DNA of 64,000 bases from Pacificimonas aurantium (GCF_020092905.1 NZ_JAGSGB010000004.1:124001-188000); one strand, 5' to 3'; numbered from the stretch's first letter, positions 18,666-27,426 are shown. A program made the numbers and translations. The notes: generated from the sequence alone by a model not told the origin.

Positions 18666-19517
18666 ATGTTCTTCAGATCCGTCAGCGGTCTAGCGCTTTT
18701 CGTTGCGAGCAGCGCAACGATTGTTACGTTCCCGTTGCAAGCCCAGCCGGCGGTGGAGATTCCCGTCGCCGCGACGGCGGATCTCGCCGAACTCACCCTC
18801 GCCGCGGCCACGATCGTGCGTGCCAGAATTGCCGATACCGACGAGGTCCGCGCAGAGCGCGCGCCGGGTCTCGCTCCGGGATTTCGGCGTCTGCTGGTCG
18901 AGGCCGAGGTGGTGGCCGTGCTGGCAGCCCCGGGCGCTGTTCCCGGCGATATCCGGTATCTCGTGGACGTACCTGAAACCCGGCGGGGCCGGGCCCCGCG
19001 CCTCGAAGGCGAAGAGGTGATGCTGTTCCTCGGTCCGGAACACCGCCCTGGCGAATTCGCGCTGGCGCACAAATATGGCCAGCAGTCATGGTCCGGCGGG
19101 ACGGACGAGGCCGTGCGAAAGCTTCTGAACAACCGCGCCCAGATGCGGGGACTGACCCTCGGCGACGCCGCCGTCACGTCCGCTTTTCACGTACCGGGAA
19201 CGATCGCCGGCGAATCGGAAAGCCAGATTTTCGTCCGAACGGGCGAAGGGCGTCCCCTGTCGCTGGTCGTACTGCGCCGCCCGGGTCAGGCGCCGCGGGT
19301 GAGCGTGGCAACCGGCGACATCATAGACCCGAATGCACCGCCGCCGGAGCGCGGCTCGCTCCCAGCGCTCGTGCTCGCCTGTTCGCTGCCGGAATCCCTG
19401 CCCGGCGAGGTGCTGGAGGGAAGCCGCGACGCCGACGCCCTGCGCGCCGACTATCAGGCCGCGCGCGAGGCGCTGGGCGGGTGCGAGCGGAACTTCGAAC
19501 AGGCGGCGCTGCGCTGA
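18666..19517 (+). CDS. Hypothetical exported protein
   Basis: 283-residue protein starting with a signal peptide (MFFRSVSGLALFVASSATIVTFPLQAQ, likely cleaved after QAQ or the following Pro/Ala). No enzyme motif is recognised. The middle resembles an all-beta domain (LVEAEVVAVLAAPGAVPGDIRYLVDVPE), and two cysteines occur in the C-terminal part (LACSLPES and GGCERNF), which could form a disulfide in the periplasm. AGAGGGG lies about ten bases before the ATG. It is isolated between the divergent tonB operon and the convergent SDR gene. Confidence 0.65.
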   Translation: MFFRSVSGLALFVASSATIVTFPLQAQPAVEIPVAATADLAELTLAAATIVRARIADTDEVRAERAPGLAPGFRRLLVEAEVVAVLAAPGAVPGDIRYLVDVPETRRGRAPRLEGEEVMLFLGPEHRPGEFALAHKYGQQSWSGGTDEAVRKLLNNRAQMRGLTLGDAAVTSAFHVPGTIAGESESQIFVRTGEGRPLSLVVLRRPGQAPRVSVATGDIIDPNAPPPERGSLPALVLACSLPESLPGEVLEGSRDADALRADYQAAREALGGCERNFEQAALR

Positions 19518-19536
19518 GGTCGCGCGCGAAGCATCG

Positions 19537-20283
19537 CTACAGCCGGTCGAAATCGCGCGGGAAGTAACGGTGCCGCGCTCCGCCGTCGACATATATGGTC
19601 TGGCCGGTCACGGAGGAGGCGTCGGCCAGATACGCCGCGGCGTCCGCGATCTCCTCCGGTGACGGCAGGCGATCGAGCGGCATGGCCTTCCGCACCTTCT
19701 CAAGCTGCGCGCCGTCATAGTCGCCGGTCGGCAGGGTGAGGCCGGGAGCTACGGCGTTCACTCTTATCCCCGGGGCGAGAATGCGCGACAGCATCTCGGT
19801 GGCGCCCGCGAGCGCGAACTTCGCCACGGTGTAGGCGAAATTGTCGCCATGAGGCTGCACGAGCCGCTGATCGAGAATGTTCACCACCGCGCCCGCCGTC
19901 CCGCCCAGCGCAGAAGCGAAAGACTGCGCAAGCAGGATCGGCGCGGCGGCATTCACCCGGAAATGTTCCGTCAGCGCGGCCAGCCCCGTCGTTTCGAAAT
20001 CGTCGCTGCCGAACATGCTGGCGCTGTTGACGAGCAGTGTCGGCGCGTGCCCGAATTCGCCGCGCACCCGATCGATCAACTGAGCGGGCGCGCCCTCCTC
20101 GCCGAAGTCCGCCGAAAACTCGCGCGCCGCGACACCCTCGCGCCGGATTGCCGCGCTAAGCTCGCGGTCCAGCTCGCCCTCGCTGCGATAGTGCAAGGCG
20201 AGCGCATAGCCGGACGCCGCCAGGCGCGCCGCGATGGCCGCCCCGAGGCGCTGCGTTCCGCCGGTGACGAGCGCAAGCTTCAC
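19537..20283 (-). CDS. SDR-family oxidoreductase, likely pteridine/dihydromonapterin reductase-like
   Basis: Short-chain dehydrogenase of 248 residues with an unusual but family-compatible cofactor loop TGGTQRLGAAIA, VNSAS in place of NNAG, and an active-site region around DQRLVQPHGDNFAYTVAKFAL (Tyr/Lys in YTVAK). The TGGxxRxG-type start and the NSAS motif are shared by pteridine reductases and FolM. The gene follows folB by ten bases, which supports a folate/pterin role. GTG at 20283 was chosen because GGTGAGG precedes it and it clears the folB stop; an ATG at 20334 would overlap folB. Confidence 0.78.
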   Translation of the reverse strand: MKLALVTGGTQRLGAAIAARLAASGYALALHYRSEGELDRELSAAIRREGVAAREFSADFGEEGAPAQLIDRVRGEFGHAPTLLVNSASMFGSDDFETTGLAALTEHFRVNAAAPILLAQSFASALGGTAGAVVNILDQRLVQPHGDNFAYTVAKFALAGATEMLSRILAPGIRVNAVAPGLTLPTGDYDGAQLEKVRKAMPLDRLPSPEEIADAAAYLADASSVTGQTIYVDGGARHRYFPRDFDRL

Positions 20284-20293
20284 CGGGCGCGCC

Positions 20294-20659
20294 TCACCGG
20301 CTGCGCATCCTCTCGATGCCGATGGATTCGCCATTCTCGCTGATCGCCACCTTCACGATGCGCACCGTCGCCTTTCTGACGCGGTCGTCCTCGAGCAGGC
20401 GGTCGATGATGGCGTCGGCCACCGCCTCGACCAGGGTGAAGTGCACGCCCTCGGGACAGACGGTCAGCACCGCATCCTTCAGGTCCATATAGTTCTTCGA
20501 CTCCGACAGCTTCATGTCGTGCGTGAAGCGGTCCGGCGCGTCCAGATCGGCGAACACCGACACGCGCAGGAGTTGCGGAAGCTTGGTTTCCTCGGAGTAG
20601 ATGCCGGTCAGGACCATCAGTTCGACGTCCTGTACCTGCAATTGCAGGGTCGATGTCAT
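20294..20659 (-). CDS. folB: Dihydroneopterin aldolase
   Basis: 121-residue cytosolic enzyme of tetrahydrofolate synthesis, splitting dihydroneopterin to 6-hydroxymethyl-dihydropterin and glycolaldehyde. The sequence shows the FolB/FolX fold pattern: start QDVELMVLTGIYSEET (family: xxGxxGVxxxE), then LVEAVADAIIDRLLEDD and the closing VAISENGESIGIERMR. It is shorter in similarity to classical FolB around the catalytic lysine, so FolX-like epimerase activity cannot be excluded. First gene of folB-SDR; divergent from uvrC with 65 bases between starts. Confidence 0.85.
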   Translation of the reverse strand: MTSTLQLQVQDVELMVLTGIYSEETKLPQLLRVSVFADLDAPDRFTHDMKLSESKNYMDLKDAVLTVCPEGVHFTLVEAVADAIIDRLLEDDRVRKATVRIVKVAISENGESIGIERMRSR

Positions 20660-20724
20660 GGCGCCGCCCTTACGCGCAGCCGCGCCTTGCGGTCCAGTGC
20701 CGGGCGGCCCAAATCCAGCATATC

Positions 20725-22647
20725 GTGACCGACAGCCCGCAAAGCCCCGACCGATTCTCCGAGGAGCAGGCGACCTATGCCGTACGCGGCAAGGATACGC
20801 CCGACCTGGAACTGGGCGCGGCGGCCATCCGCAATGTCGTGAAGACGCTGCCGGGCCGGCCGGGCGTCTATCGCATGCAGGATGCGGAGGGCACCGTCCT
20901 CTATGTCGGCAAGGCGAGATCCCTCCGCGCGCGCGTAACGAACTACACGCAGATCAAGCAGCTGCCCAAACGGCTCCAGCGCATGGTTGCCCTCACCCGC
21001 TCGATGACGGTGGTGACCACCCATACGGAGGCCGAGGCGCTGCTGCTGGAAGCCCAGCTGATCAAGCGCTTTCGCCCCGCCTTCAACGTGCTGCTGCGCG
21101 ACGACAAGAGCTTTCCCTTCATCTTCCTGCGCGAGGATCACGACTTCCCGCAAATCCGCAAGCATCGCGGCGCGCGGCGCGGCAAGGGCATCTATTTCGG
21201 GCCATTTGCGAGCGCCGGGTCGGTGAACCGGACGCTGAACGCACTGCAGAAGGTGTTTCTGCTCCGCTCCTGTTCCGACAGTTACATGAACAACCGATCG
21301 CGTCCGTGCCTGCTGCACCAGATTCGCCGCTGTTCCGCGCCCTGCACCGGCAAGATCGACGAAGACGGCTATGCGGAGCTTGTGCGCGACACGAAGGACT
21401 TTCTCGCCGGCAAGTCGCAGGCAGTCCAGCGCAAGCTGGGCGACGCCATGCAGGAGGCCGCCGAGAAGCAGGATTACGAGCTCGCCGCCGTCTACCGCGA
21501 CCGGCTGCGCGCGCTGACCTTCATCCAGGGCCAGTCCGGCACGGCGGAGGGCGCGCGCGATGCCGACGTTATCGCGCTCGCGGCAAAGGCGAACCAGGTC
21601 TGCATCCAGGCCTTTTTCATTCGCGGCGGACAGAATTGGGGTCACCGCGCCTTCTTCCCCAAGAATGTCACCGGCGAAGACCTGGCTGACGTCTTGAGCG
21701 CCTTTGTCATGCAGTTCTACGAGGACATGCCCGTGCCGCCGAAGATCCTGCTCGACCGCGAGCTTCCCGAAAGCGAGTTGATCGCCGAGGCCCTGAACGA
21801 ACGCGCGACGCGCAAGGTGGCGATCAAACGCCCGCAGCGCGGCCCGCTGCGCAAGCTGGTCGAGCAAGCCCAGCGCAATGCCGTGGAAGCGCTCGACCGG
21901 CGCCTTGCCGAATCGACGACTCAGGCGAAGCTGCTGCGGCAGGTCGCCGAACTGTTCGAGCTCGACGAGCCGCCGAAGCGTATCGAAACGTACGACAACA
22001 GCCATATCCAGGGTACGAACGCAGGCGGCGCCATGATCGTGGCCGGGCCCGAAGGCTTCCAGAAGAACGCCTATCGCAAGTTCAACATAAGGGATGAGAG
22101 CATCGCGCCGGGGGACGATTTCGGCATGATGCGGCATGTTCTTAAGCGGCGCTTCGCACGGCTGGCGAAGGACGATCCGGACAAGTCCAAGGGTCAGTGG
22201 CCCGACCTGGTGCTGATCGACGGCGGCAAGGGCCAGCTGTCGGCGGCGATGGAGATCGCGCAGGAATGCGGCGTCGAGGACATTCCCATGGTGGGCGTGG
22301 CGAAGGGACCGGACCGCAATGCCGGGCGCGAGACCTTTTACATGGAAGACGGCCGCGAACTGACCCTGCCGCCGAACGACCCCGTGCTGTTCTACCTACA
22401 AAGGCTGCGCGACGAAGCGCACCGCTTCGCCATCGGCGCGCACCGCGCGAAGCGGTCGAAAGCGATCGGCGCCTCGCCGCTCGATGAGATTGCGGGCATC
22501 GGTCCGGCACGAAAGCGCGCGCTGCTGATGCATTTCGGAACCGCCAAGGCCGTGCGATCCGCGGGGCTCGACCAGCTGATGGATGCGCCGGGGATTTCGG
22601 ATACGGTCGCGCGAAAGGTCTATGACCATTTCCACCCCGCGGGGTGA
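20725..22647 (+). CDS. uvrC: UvrABC system protein C (excinuclease subunit)
   Basis: Nucleotide-excision repair nuclease of 640 residues that makes both incisions in the UvrB-DNA complex. An N-terminal GIY-YIG domain begins PGVYRMQDAEGTVLYVGKARSLRARV. A central UVR segment (QEAAEKQDYELAAVYRDRLRAL) contacts UvrB. The RNase H-like domain contains ETYDNSHIQGT and VLIDGGKGQL, and tandem helix-hairpin-helix motifs (IAGIGPARKRALL, APGISDTVARKVY) close the protein. The start is the GTG at 20725; upstream sequence overlaps the folB promoter area. The expected downstream neighbour pgsA lies 6 kb away. Confidence 0.95.
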   Translation: MTDSPQSPDRFSEEQATYAVRGKDTPDLELGAAAIRNVVKTLPGRPGVYRMQDAEGTVLYVGKARSLRARVTNYTQIKQLPKRLQRMVALTRSMTVVTTHTEAEALLLEAQLIKRFRPAFNVLLRDDKSFPFIFLREDHDFPQIRKHRGARRGKGIYFGPFASAGSVNRTLNALQKVFLLRSCSDSYMNNRSRPCLLHQIRRCSAPCTGKIDEDGYAELVRDTKDFLAGKSQAVQRKLGDAMQEAAEKQDYELAAVYRDRLRALTFIQGQSGTAEGARDADVIALAAKANQVCIQAFFIRGGQNWGHRAFFPKNVTGEDLADVLSAFVMQFYEDMPVPPKILLDRELPESELIAEALNERATRKVAIKRPQRGPLRKLVEQAQRNAVEALDRRLAESTTQAKLLRQVAELFELDEPPKRIETYDNSHIQGTNAGGAMIVAGPEGFQKNAYRKFNIRDESIAPGDDFGMMRHVLKRRFARLAKDDPDKSKGQWPDLVLIDGGKGQLSAAMEIAQECGVEDIPMVGVAKGPDRNAGRETFYMEDGRELTLPPNDPVLFYLQRLRDEAHRFAIGAHRAKRSKAIGASPLDEIAGIGPARKRALLMHFGTAKAVRSAGLDQLMDAPGISDTVARKVYDHFHPAG

Positions 22648-22749
22648 GATTCCCGCCCCGCCATTGAAACCAATTCGCCGGATTCCCAGTTCATACCGTG
22701 CGGACCGGGCCCCTCTGGCGAGCCTCTTCGAGCGCTCGTGATGTCGGAC

Positions 22750-22770
22750 CGCATCGGAATTGCCGATGCG
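22750..22770. repeat. Inverted repeat upstream of the DUF465 gene
   Basis: CGCATCGG (22750-22757) and CCGATGCG (22763-22770) form a perfect 8-bp stem with a five-base loop. It lies between uvrC and the DUF465 start, without a T-run. It may be a transcript hairpin or a protein-binding palindrome. Confidence 0.4.
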
Positions 22771-22851
22771 CTAAGGGCGAGGTCGTACTCCTCTGAATGG
22801 GCATCGGCGAGACCGATCGATCGAAACGCCTTCCCTGAGAGGAGACTGACG

Positions 22852-23049
22852 ATGACGGCCCGAATTTTTCGCCTTAACGAGATGCACCAGCGAATTGACG
22901 ACGAGTTACGTCGTGAGCTGAAGCGTCCATTGCCGGACAATCTGGCGCTGACCCGGCTGAAGCGGATGAAGCTGAGAGTGAAGGACCTGCTTCACCGCGC
23001 CGCGCGCACGGCCGCGCCGCAGCCACAGCCGCAGCTACAGCCGGCTTAA
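22852..23049 (+). CDS. DUF465 (YdcH-like) small protein
   Basis: 65-residue, highly charged, helical protein with the DUF465 pattern: HQRIDDELRRELKRPLPDNLALTRLKRMKLRVKD, a short helical hairpin of unknown function that is frequent in alphaproteobacteria. The tail is Gln/Pro repeats (PQPQPQLQPA). AGGAGA eight bases before the ATG at 22852 sets the start. It stands between uvrC and nhaA and is followed by a hairpin. Confidence 0.8.
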   Translation: MTARIFRLNEMHQRIDDELRRELKRPLPDNLALTRLKRMKLRVKDLLHRAARTAAPQPQPQLQPA

Positions 23050-23056
23050 CATTCTC

Positions 23057-23090
23057 GCAGTTCAGGTCTTTTCAAAGAGGCCTGAACTGC
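23057..23090. terminator. Strong inverted repeat between the DUF465 gene and nhaA
   Basis: GCAGTTCAGG (23057-23066) pairs perfectly with CCTGAACTGC (23081-23090), with additional CT/AG pairing inside a T/A-rich loop. It ends 34 bases before the nhaA ATG. A C-run follows rather than a T-run, so it may be a weak terminator for the upstream gene or a leader structure of nhaA. Confidence 0.55.
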
Positions 23091-23124
23091 TCCCCCATCG
23101 CTGAAACCGAAGGTAGCGGACGCC

Positions 23125-24318
23125 ATGCCGATCTCCTACGCACCCATGCTGCGTGAATTCCTGCAGAAGGAAAGCGCGGGCGGAATCGTCCTTATTGCCG
23201 CAGCCGCGCTTGCACTGGTGGTCGCCAATAGTCCGCTCGCGGGCACATACGCGGCCGCGCTCGAGCTGCCGATCGCGATCAGCGCCGGGGCGTTCTCCAT
23301 CGACAAGCCATCGCTGCTCTGGATCAACGACGGCCTCATGGCCGTGTTCTTCTTCCTCGTTGGCCTGGAGGTGAAGCGTGAACTCCTGGCAGGTCAGCTC
23401 AGCAGCTGGGATCGCGCTTCGCTTCCCCTCATCGCTGCGATCGGCGGAATGGCCGTCCCCGCAATCATCTTCCTGCTGTTCAACGGCGGCAATCCCGCGA
23501 CCATGTCCGGCTGGGCGATTCCGGCAGCGACCGACATCGCGTTTGCACTCGGCATCCTGTCGCTTCTGGGGTCGCGCGTTCCTGCCGCGCTGAAAGCGCT
23601 GCTGCTCGCCATCGCCGTCATCGACGATATCGGCGCCATTCTGATCATCGCCATCTTCTACAGCGGCCAGATCGAGGTCGCGATGCTCGCCGGGGCAGCG
23701 GGGGCGTTTGCCGGACTGGTGCTCTGCAACCGCATGCGCCTCGCCAGCAGCATTCCATATGTTCTCCTGACCCTGCTTCTGTGGGTGTTCGTTCTGAAAT
23801 CCGGCGTTCACGCTACGCTCGCCGGGGTCGCCGCTGCCCTTACCATCCCCATGCACGCGCGCGGCGAAGTCCCGCTGGAGCGCATGGAGCATGCCCTTCA
23901 TCCCTGGGTGGCATTTCTCGTGATCCCCATCTTCGGTTTCGCCAACGCCGGAGTTTCGCTTGCCGGCCTCAGCCTGGGCGACTTCCTAGACCCGCTGCCG
24001 CTGGGCATCGCGGCCGGCCTGCTCATAGGCAAGCAGCTCGGCATCTTCGGGTTCGGCTGGGTGGCCATTCGCCTGGGTCTCGCTCAACTGCCGGAAGAGG
24101 TAAGCTGGCGGCAACTGCACGCCCTGTCTCTGCTGGCGGCTATCGGCTTCACCATGAGCCTGTTCATCGGCAACCTCGCCTTTGCAGACGCCCCCCGGGT
24201 GGATGCGGTCAAGCTCGGCGTTCTCAGTGGTTCCACCATCGCCGCACTTGCAGGATATCTCCTGCTACGCAGCGCCGGCTCGACCGGCCCCATGCGGCCC
24301 GCCGCCAAAGAGAAATAA
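23125..24318 (+). CDS. nhaA: Na+/H+ antiporter NhaA
   Basis: 397-residue inner-membrane electrogenic antiporter that exports Na+ (or Li+) in exchange for two protons, important at high salt and alkaline pH. The essential aspartate pair appears in AVIDDIGAILIIAIFYS. The discontinuous-helix motif ATDIAFALGILSLLGSRVP and the N-terminal FLQKESAGGIVLIAAAALALVVANS are typical. About 12 helices are visible, and the length matches E. coli NhaA. No nhaR regulator lies beside it. Confidence 0.95.
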   Translation: MPISYAPMLREFLQKESAGGIVLIAAAALALVVANSPLAGTYAAALELPIAISAGAFSIDKPSLLWINDGLMAVFFFLVGLEVKRELLAGQLSSWDRASLPLIAAIGGMAVPAIIFLLFNGGNPATMSGWAIPAATDIAFALGILSLLGSRVPAALKALLLAIAVIDDIGAILIIAIFYSGQIEVAMLAGAAGAFAGLVLCNRMRLASSIPYVLLTLLLWVFVLKSGVHATLAGVAAALTIPMHARGEVPLERMEHALHPWVAFLVIPIFGFANAGVSLAGLSLGDFLDPLPLGIAAGLLIGKQLGIFGFGWVAIRLGLAQLPEEVSWRQLHALSLLAAIGFTMSLFIGNLAFADAPRVDAVKLGVLSGSTIAALAGYLLLRSAGSTGPMRPAAKEK

Positions 24319-24397
24319 CCTTTCTGCGCGGAGCCCGCCCTAAACCGGACGGCGCTGATCATCTTCACGCTCGGCGGCGAAGGCCTTGCCGCGGCCG

Positions 24398-24673
24398 CTA
24401 AGCCTTCGTCTTCGAAAACAGCGCGATCAGTTCGTCGAACTTCTCTTTCTGCGCGGCGGCATCCCCGGTTTCGATGGCGTCGGCGACGCAGTGCGCGGCG
24501 TGATCCTTCAGAATCTCGTCCTCCGCGCGGCGGAGCGCGGCCTTCACCGCCTGCATCTGGGTCAGGATGTCGATGCAGTAGCGGTCTTCCTCAACCATCC
24601 GGGCTAGGCCCTTCACCTGTCCCGCAACGCGGTTGAGGCGATTAACCTTCTCCTGCCTGCGGTTACTACTCAT
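24398..24673 (-). CDS. csoR: CsoR-family copper-sensing repressor
   Basis: 91-residue all-helical DUF156 regulator. Cys33, His58 and Cys62 have the exact C-x24-H-x3-C spacing of the Cu(I)-binding triad of CsoR, distinguishing it from RcnR and FrmR. In this family, apo-protein binds a GC-rich palindrome and Cu(I) releases it. It is divergent from copA, and a perfect 17-bp palindrome of the CsoR type lies in the gap, so it very probably controls copAB and itself. Confidence 0.88.
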   Translation of the reverse strand: MSSNRRQEKVNRLNRVAGQVKGLARMVEEDRYCIDILTQMQAVKAALRRAEDEILKDHAAHCVADAIETGDAAAQKEKFDELIALFSKTKA

Positions 24674-24689
24674 CGTTCCACCCTTGAAT

Positions 24690-24706
24690 ATACCCCGTGG
24701 GGGTAT
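24690..24706. promoter_or_regulatory. CsoR-type operator palindrome in the csoR-copA gap
   Basis: ATACCCC-GTG-GGGGTAT is a perfect inverted repeat with the C-run/G-run form typical of CsoR operators. It lies between a TTGAAT (24684-24689) and a TATATG (24708-24713) spaced 18 bases apart, which could be the copA promoter, so bound repressor would occlude RNA polymerase. Confidence 0.8.
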
Positions 24707-24739
24707 CTATATGCCGCCGCCCCGGCTGCCATTCAATAG

Positions 24740-26485
24740 ATGGACCTTCGCGTGATTCTTCCCAGACGTTCCTTCCTCGCCGGCGCGGCCAGCCTGGTCG
24801 CGGGAACCGCCCTGCCAGTTCCCGCCTGGGCGCGCGGGATGACGGTCCCCACCGCCGCCCGCGGCTTCGGCAGCCTGTCGGGGGAGGATATCCACATGGA
24901 AATCGGCCGCGCATCCTTCGGCACCGGCGGGCGAAGCGGACACGGCTTTGCCATCAACGGGACGATTCCGGGGCCGCTCGTTCGCCTGCGCGAGGGGCAG
25001 AATGTCCGCCTGCACGTCACCAACAATCTGGACGAGGACAGTTCGATCCACTGGCATGGACTGCTCGTGCCCTTCCAGTTCGACGGCGTGCCCGGGGTCA
25101 GCTTTCCCGGCATCCGGCCCGGCGAAACCTTCTCATATGAATTTCCCGTCCGCCAGGCCGGCACCTACTGGTGGCACAGCCATTCTGGGCTGCAGGAACA
25201 GGCAGGCCATTACGGGCCAATCGTCGTCGAAGCCGCCGACGGGTCGGATTCGCGCTTCGACCGCGACTATGTCGTGCTGCTGTCCGAATTCACGCCGCTG
25301 CACCCGCACGAGGTGATGCGAAAGCTGAAGGTGGGCGAGCATTACTTCAACTACCAGATGCAGACGGCAACCGAGGGCGACATGCCGCTGGCCGAGCGGG
25401 TCATGTGGGGCGGGATGAGGATGAACCCGCGCGACATCTCCGACGTCACCGGCTCAACCTACACCTTCCTGGTGAACGGTCACGGGCCCGCGGACGATCT
25501 GGAATTCCTGTTTCGCCCCGGCGAGCGCGTCCGCCTGCGGGTCATCAACGGCAGCGCAATGACCTTCTTCAACCTGCGGATGCCCGGCTTGCCGATGACG
25601 GTCATTCAGGCGGACGGCCAGGATGTCGAGGACGTCACGGTCGACGAGCTGCAGATCGGCGTGGCGGAAACCTACGACGTCGTCGTCGAGCCCGGCGAGG
25701 GAGCCCACACGCTGGTTGCCGAGGCCATGGACCGTTCGGGTATGGGGGTCGCGACGCTTACGTCCCGGCCGGGTCGCCGCGCACCGGTGCCGCCGCTGCG
25801 CGAAACGCCGACCCTCACCATGGCCGACATGGGCATGGCGAGCATGGACCATGGAGCAATGGATCATGGGTCAATGGGTCACGGTTCGGGAAACGATGGC
25901 GCCGCCTCCGCGCAGCCGATGTCGCACGACATGCGCGACGTGTCGAAGCTGCCACCGGATGTGAAGGCGGGACCCGGTGTCGACATGGTCGCGCCCATGC
26001 CCGCGAACCGCATGGATTTTCCCGGTCTGGGCCTCGACAGCGTAGATCACCGGGTGCTGCACTACACCGACCTTCGCTCGAAACGACCCAATCCGCGGCG
26101 CGCCCCGGACAGACAGATGGAAATCCATCTGACCGGCAATATGGAGCGCTACATGTGGTCCTTCGACGGCAGCAAATTCTCGGCGGTGACCGACGACCCC
26201 ATCCGCTTCGGCTATGACGAGCGCGTCCGCGTGACGCTCGTGAACAACACCATGATGGCCCACCCGATTCACCTGCACGGTCATTTCTTCGAGCTGGTGA
26301 ACGGTGCGGACGAACTGCATCAGCCTCTGAAGCATACGCTGATCGTCCAGCCGGGATCGAAGGCGGTGTTCGACCTGACCGCGAACGAGCCCGGCGACTG
26401 GGCCTTTCACTGCCACCTTCTCTACCACATGCATGCAGGCATGATGCAGACCGTCACGGTCCGCCCGTTTCCGGAGACGGCATGA
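24740..26485 (+). CDS. copA: Copper resistance multicopper oxidase CopA
   Basis: Periplasmic multicopper oxidase of 581 residues that oxidises Cu(I) to the less toxic Cu(II). A Tat signal occupies the N-terminus (LPRRSFLAGAASLVAGTALP, ending PAWA). The three cupredoxin domains carry all four copper-ligand motifs: HWHGLL, WWHSHSG, HPIHLHGHFF and HCHLLYHMHAGM (Cys-His type-1 copper link). A Met/His-rich insert lies near residues 355-390 (DMGMASMDHGAMDHGSMGHG), a likely Cu(I) collection site. Its stop overlaps the copB start, so the two are translationally coupled. Probably repressed by CsoR. Confidence 0.95.
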   Translation: MDLRVILPRRSFLAGAASLVAGTALPVPAWARGMTVPTAARGFGSLSGEDIHMEIGRASFGTGGRSGHGFAINGTIPGPLVRLREGQNVRLHVTNNLDEDSSIHWHGLLVPFQFDGVPGVSFPGIRPGETFSYEFPVRQAGTYWWHSHSGLQEQAGHYGPIVVEAADGSDSRFDRDYVVLLSEFTPLHPHEVMRKLKVGEHYFNYQMQTATEGDMPLAERVMWGGMRMNPRDISDVTGSTYTFLVNGHGPADDLEFLFRPGERVRLRVINGSAMTFFNLRMPGLPMTVIQADGQDVEDVTVDELQIGVAETYDVVVEPGEGAHTLVAEAMDRSGMGVATLTSRPGRRAPVPPLRETPTLTMADMGMASMDHGAMDHGSMGHGSGNDGAASAQPMSHDMRDVSKLPPDVKAGPGVDMVAPMPANRMDFPGLGLDSVDHRVLHYTDLRSKRPNPRRAPDRQMEIHLTGNMERYMWSFDGSKFSAVTDDPIRFGYDERVRVTLVNNTMMAHPIHLHGHFFELVNGADELHQPLKHTLIVQPGSKAVFDLTANEPGDWAFHCHLLYHMHAGMMQTVTVRPFPETA

Positions 26486-27426
26486 TGAGGCGCGGGCTTC
26501 TCACCGCCGCGCTTCTGCTCGCCGCAGCGACCCCGGCCCTCGCCCAACATGAAGGCCATGGCGGGGCGTCCGACGAGACAATGGCCCATGAGCCGATGGC
26601 CCATGAGCCGATGGACCATGAGGCGATGGATCACGGGGCGATGGACCACGCGCAGATGGGGCATGATCGCCCCGCTGCCTCGGCCGCAGAGGCGGGTCCT
26701 CCGCCGCGCGCCTTCGAAGGGCCCGAACATGCCGCCGACCTGATCTGGGGCGAAGCGAGGATGGCCCCGGCGCGGCAGCAGGTCTGGCGCAATAATGGCG
26801 AGGCGCGTTTCGGCACCCTCATGGCCGAGCGGCTGGAAGCCCGGATCGGCGAAGAAGAGGCGTATCTGTGGGACGTACAGGCCTGGTATGGCGGCGACCT
26901 AGACCGTCTGATGCTGAAATCGGAAGGCGAAGGCAGCTGGAACGGAGAGCTGGAAAGCGCCGAGGTTCAGGCATTGTGGAGCCACGCCATCGGCCCGTTC
27001 TTCGACCTGCAGCTGGGGGCACGATATGATGCCGCGCCGCGCGACCGCACCTATGCGGTGGCCGGGGTACAGGGGCTGGCTCCCTATATGTTCGAAGTCG
27101 ACGCGGCGCTCTTTCTCTCGGATAGCGGGGACCTAACGGGCCGGGTCGAGGCCGAATATGACCAACGGCTGACGCAGCGCCTAGTCCTGCAACCACGGCT
27201 CGAGGCAAACCTCGCTGCCCAGAACGTTCCTGAACTGGGGATCGGCGCGGGACTCTCGTCGGTCGAGGCGGGACTTCGCCTGCGCTATGAACTGGCGCGC
27301 GAATTCGCCCCCTATATCGGCGTCGGCTATGAAGCGAGGCTCGGCGAGACCGCCGACCTGGCGCGACAGGAAGGCGAGGACCCCTCGGGCTTCGTGGGAC
27401 TGGTGGGACTGCGCGCCTGGTTCTAG
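26482..27426 (+). CDS. copB: Copper resistance outer-membrane protein CopB
   Basis: 314-residue exported protein. A signal peptide ending ALAQ is followed by a His/Met-rich segment (residues about 22-60) built from repeated H-E/D-x-M units such as HEPM and DHGAM. A C-terminal domain from residue 80 onward has alternating hydrophobic strands and ends in phenylalanine (GLRAWF), as expected of an outer-membrane beta-barrel. The CopB domain begins around LIWGEARM. It is thought to bind copper and retain it in the outer membrane. It overlaps copA by four bases. Confidence 0.93.
   Translation: MMRRGLLTAALLLAAATPALAQHEGHGGASDETMAHEPMAHEPMDHEAMDHGAMDHAQMGHDRPAASAAEAGPPPRAFEGPEHAADLIWGEARMAPARQQVWRNNGEARFGTLMAERLEARIGEEEAYLWDVQAWYGGDLDRLMLKSEGEGSWNGELESAEVQALWSHAIGPFFDLQLGARYDAAPRDRTYAVAGVQGLAPYMFEVDAALFLSDSGDLTGRVEAEYDQRLTQRLVLQPRLEANLAAQNVPELGIGAGLSSVEAGLRLRYELAREFAPYIGVGYEARLGETADLARQEGEDPSGFVGLVGLRAWF

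Noticed and set aside
25840-25890. Tandem repeat in copA considered as a mobile or satellite repeat
   Set aside because: It stays in frame and encodes Met/His copper-binding units, so coding selection explains it.
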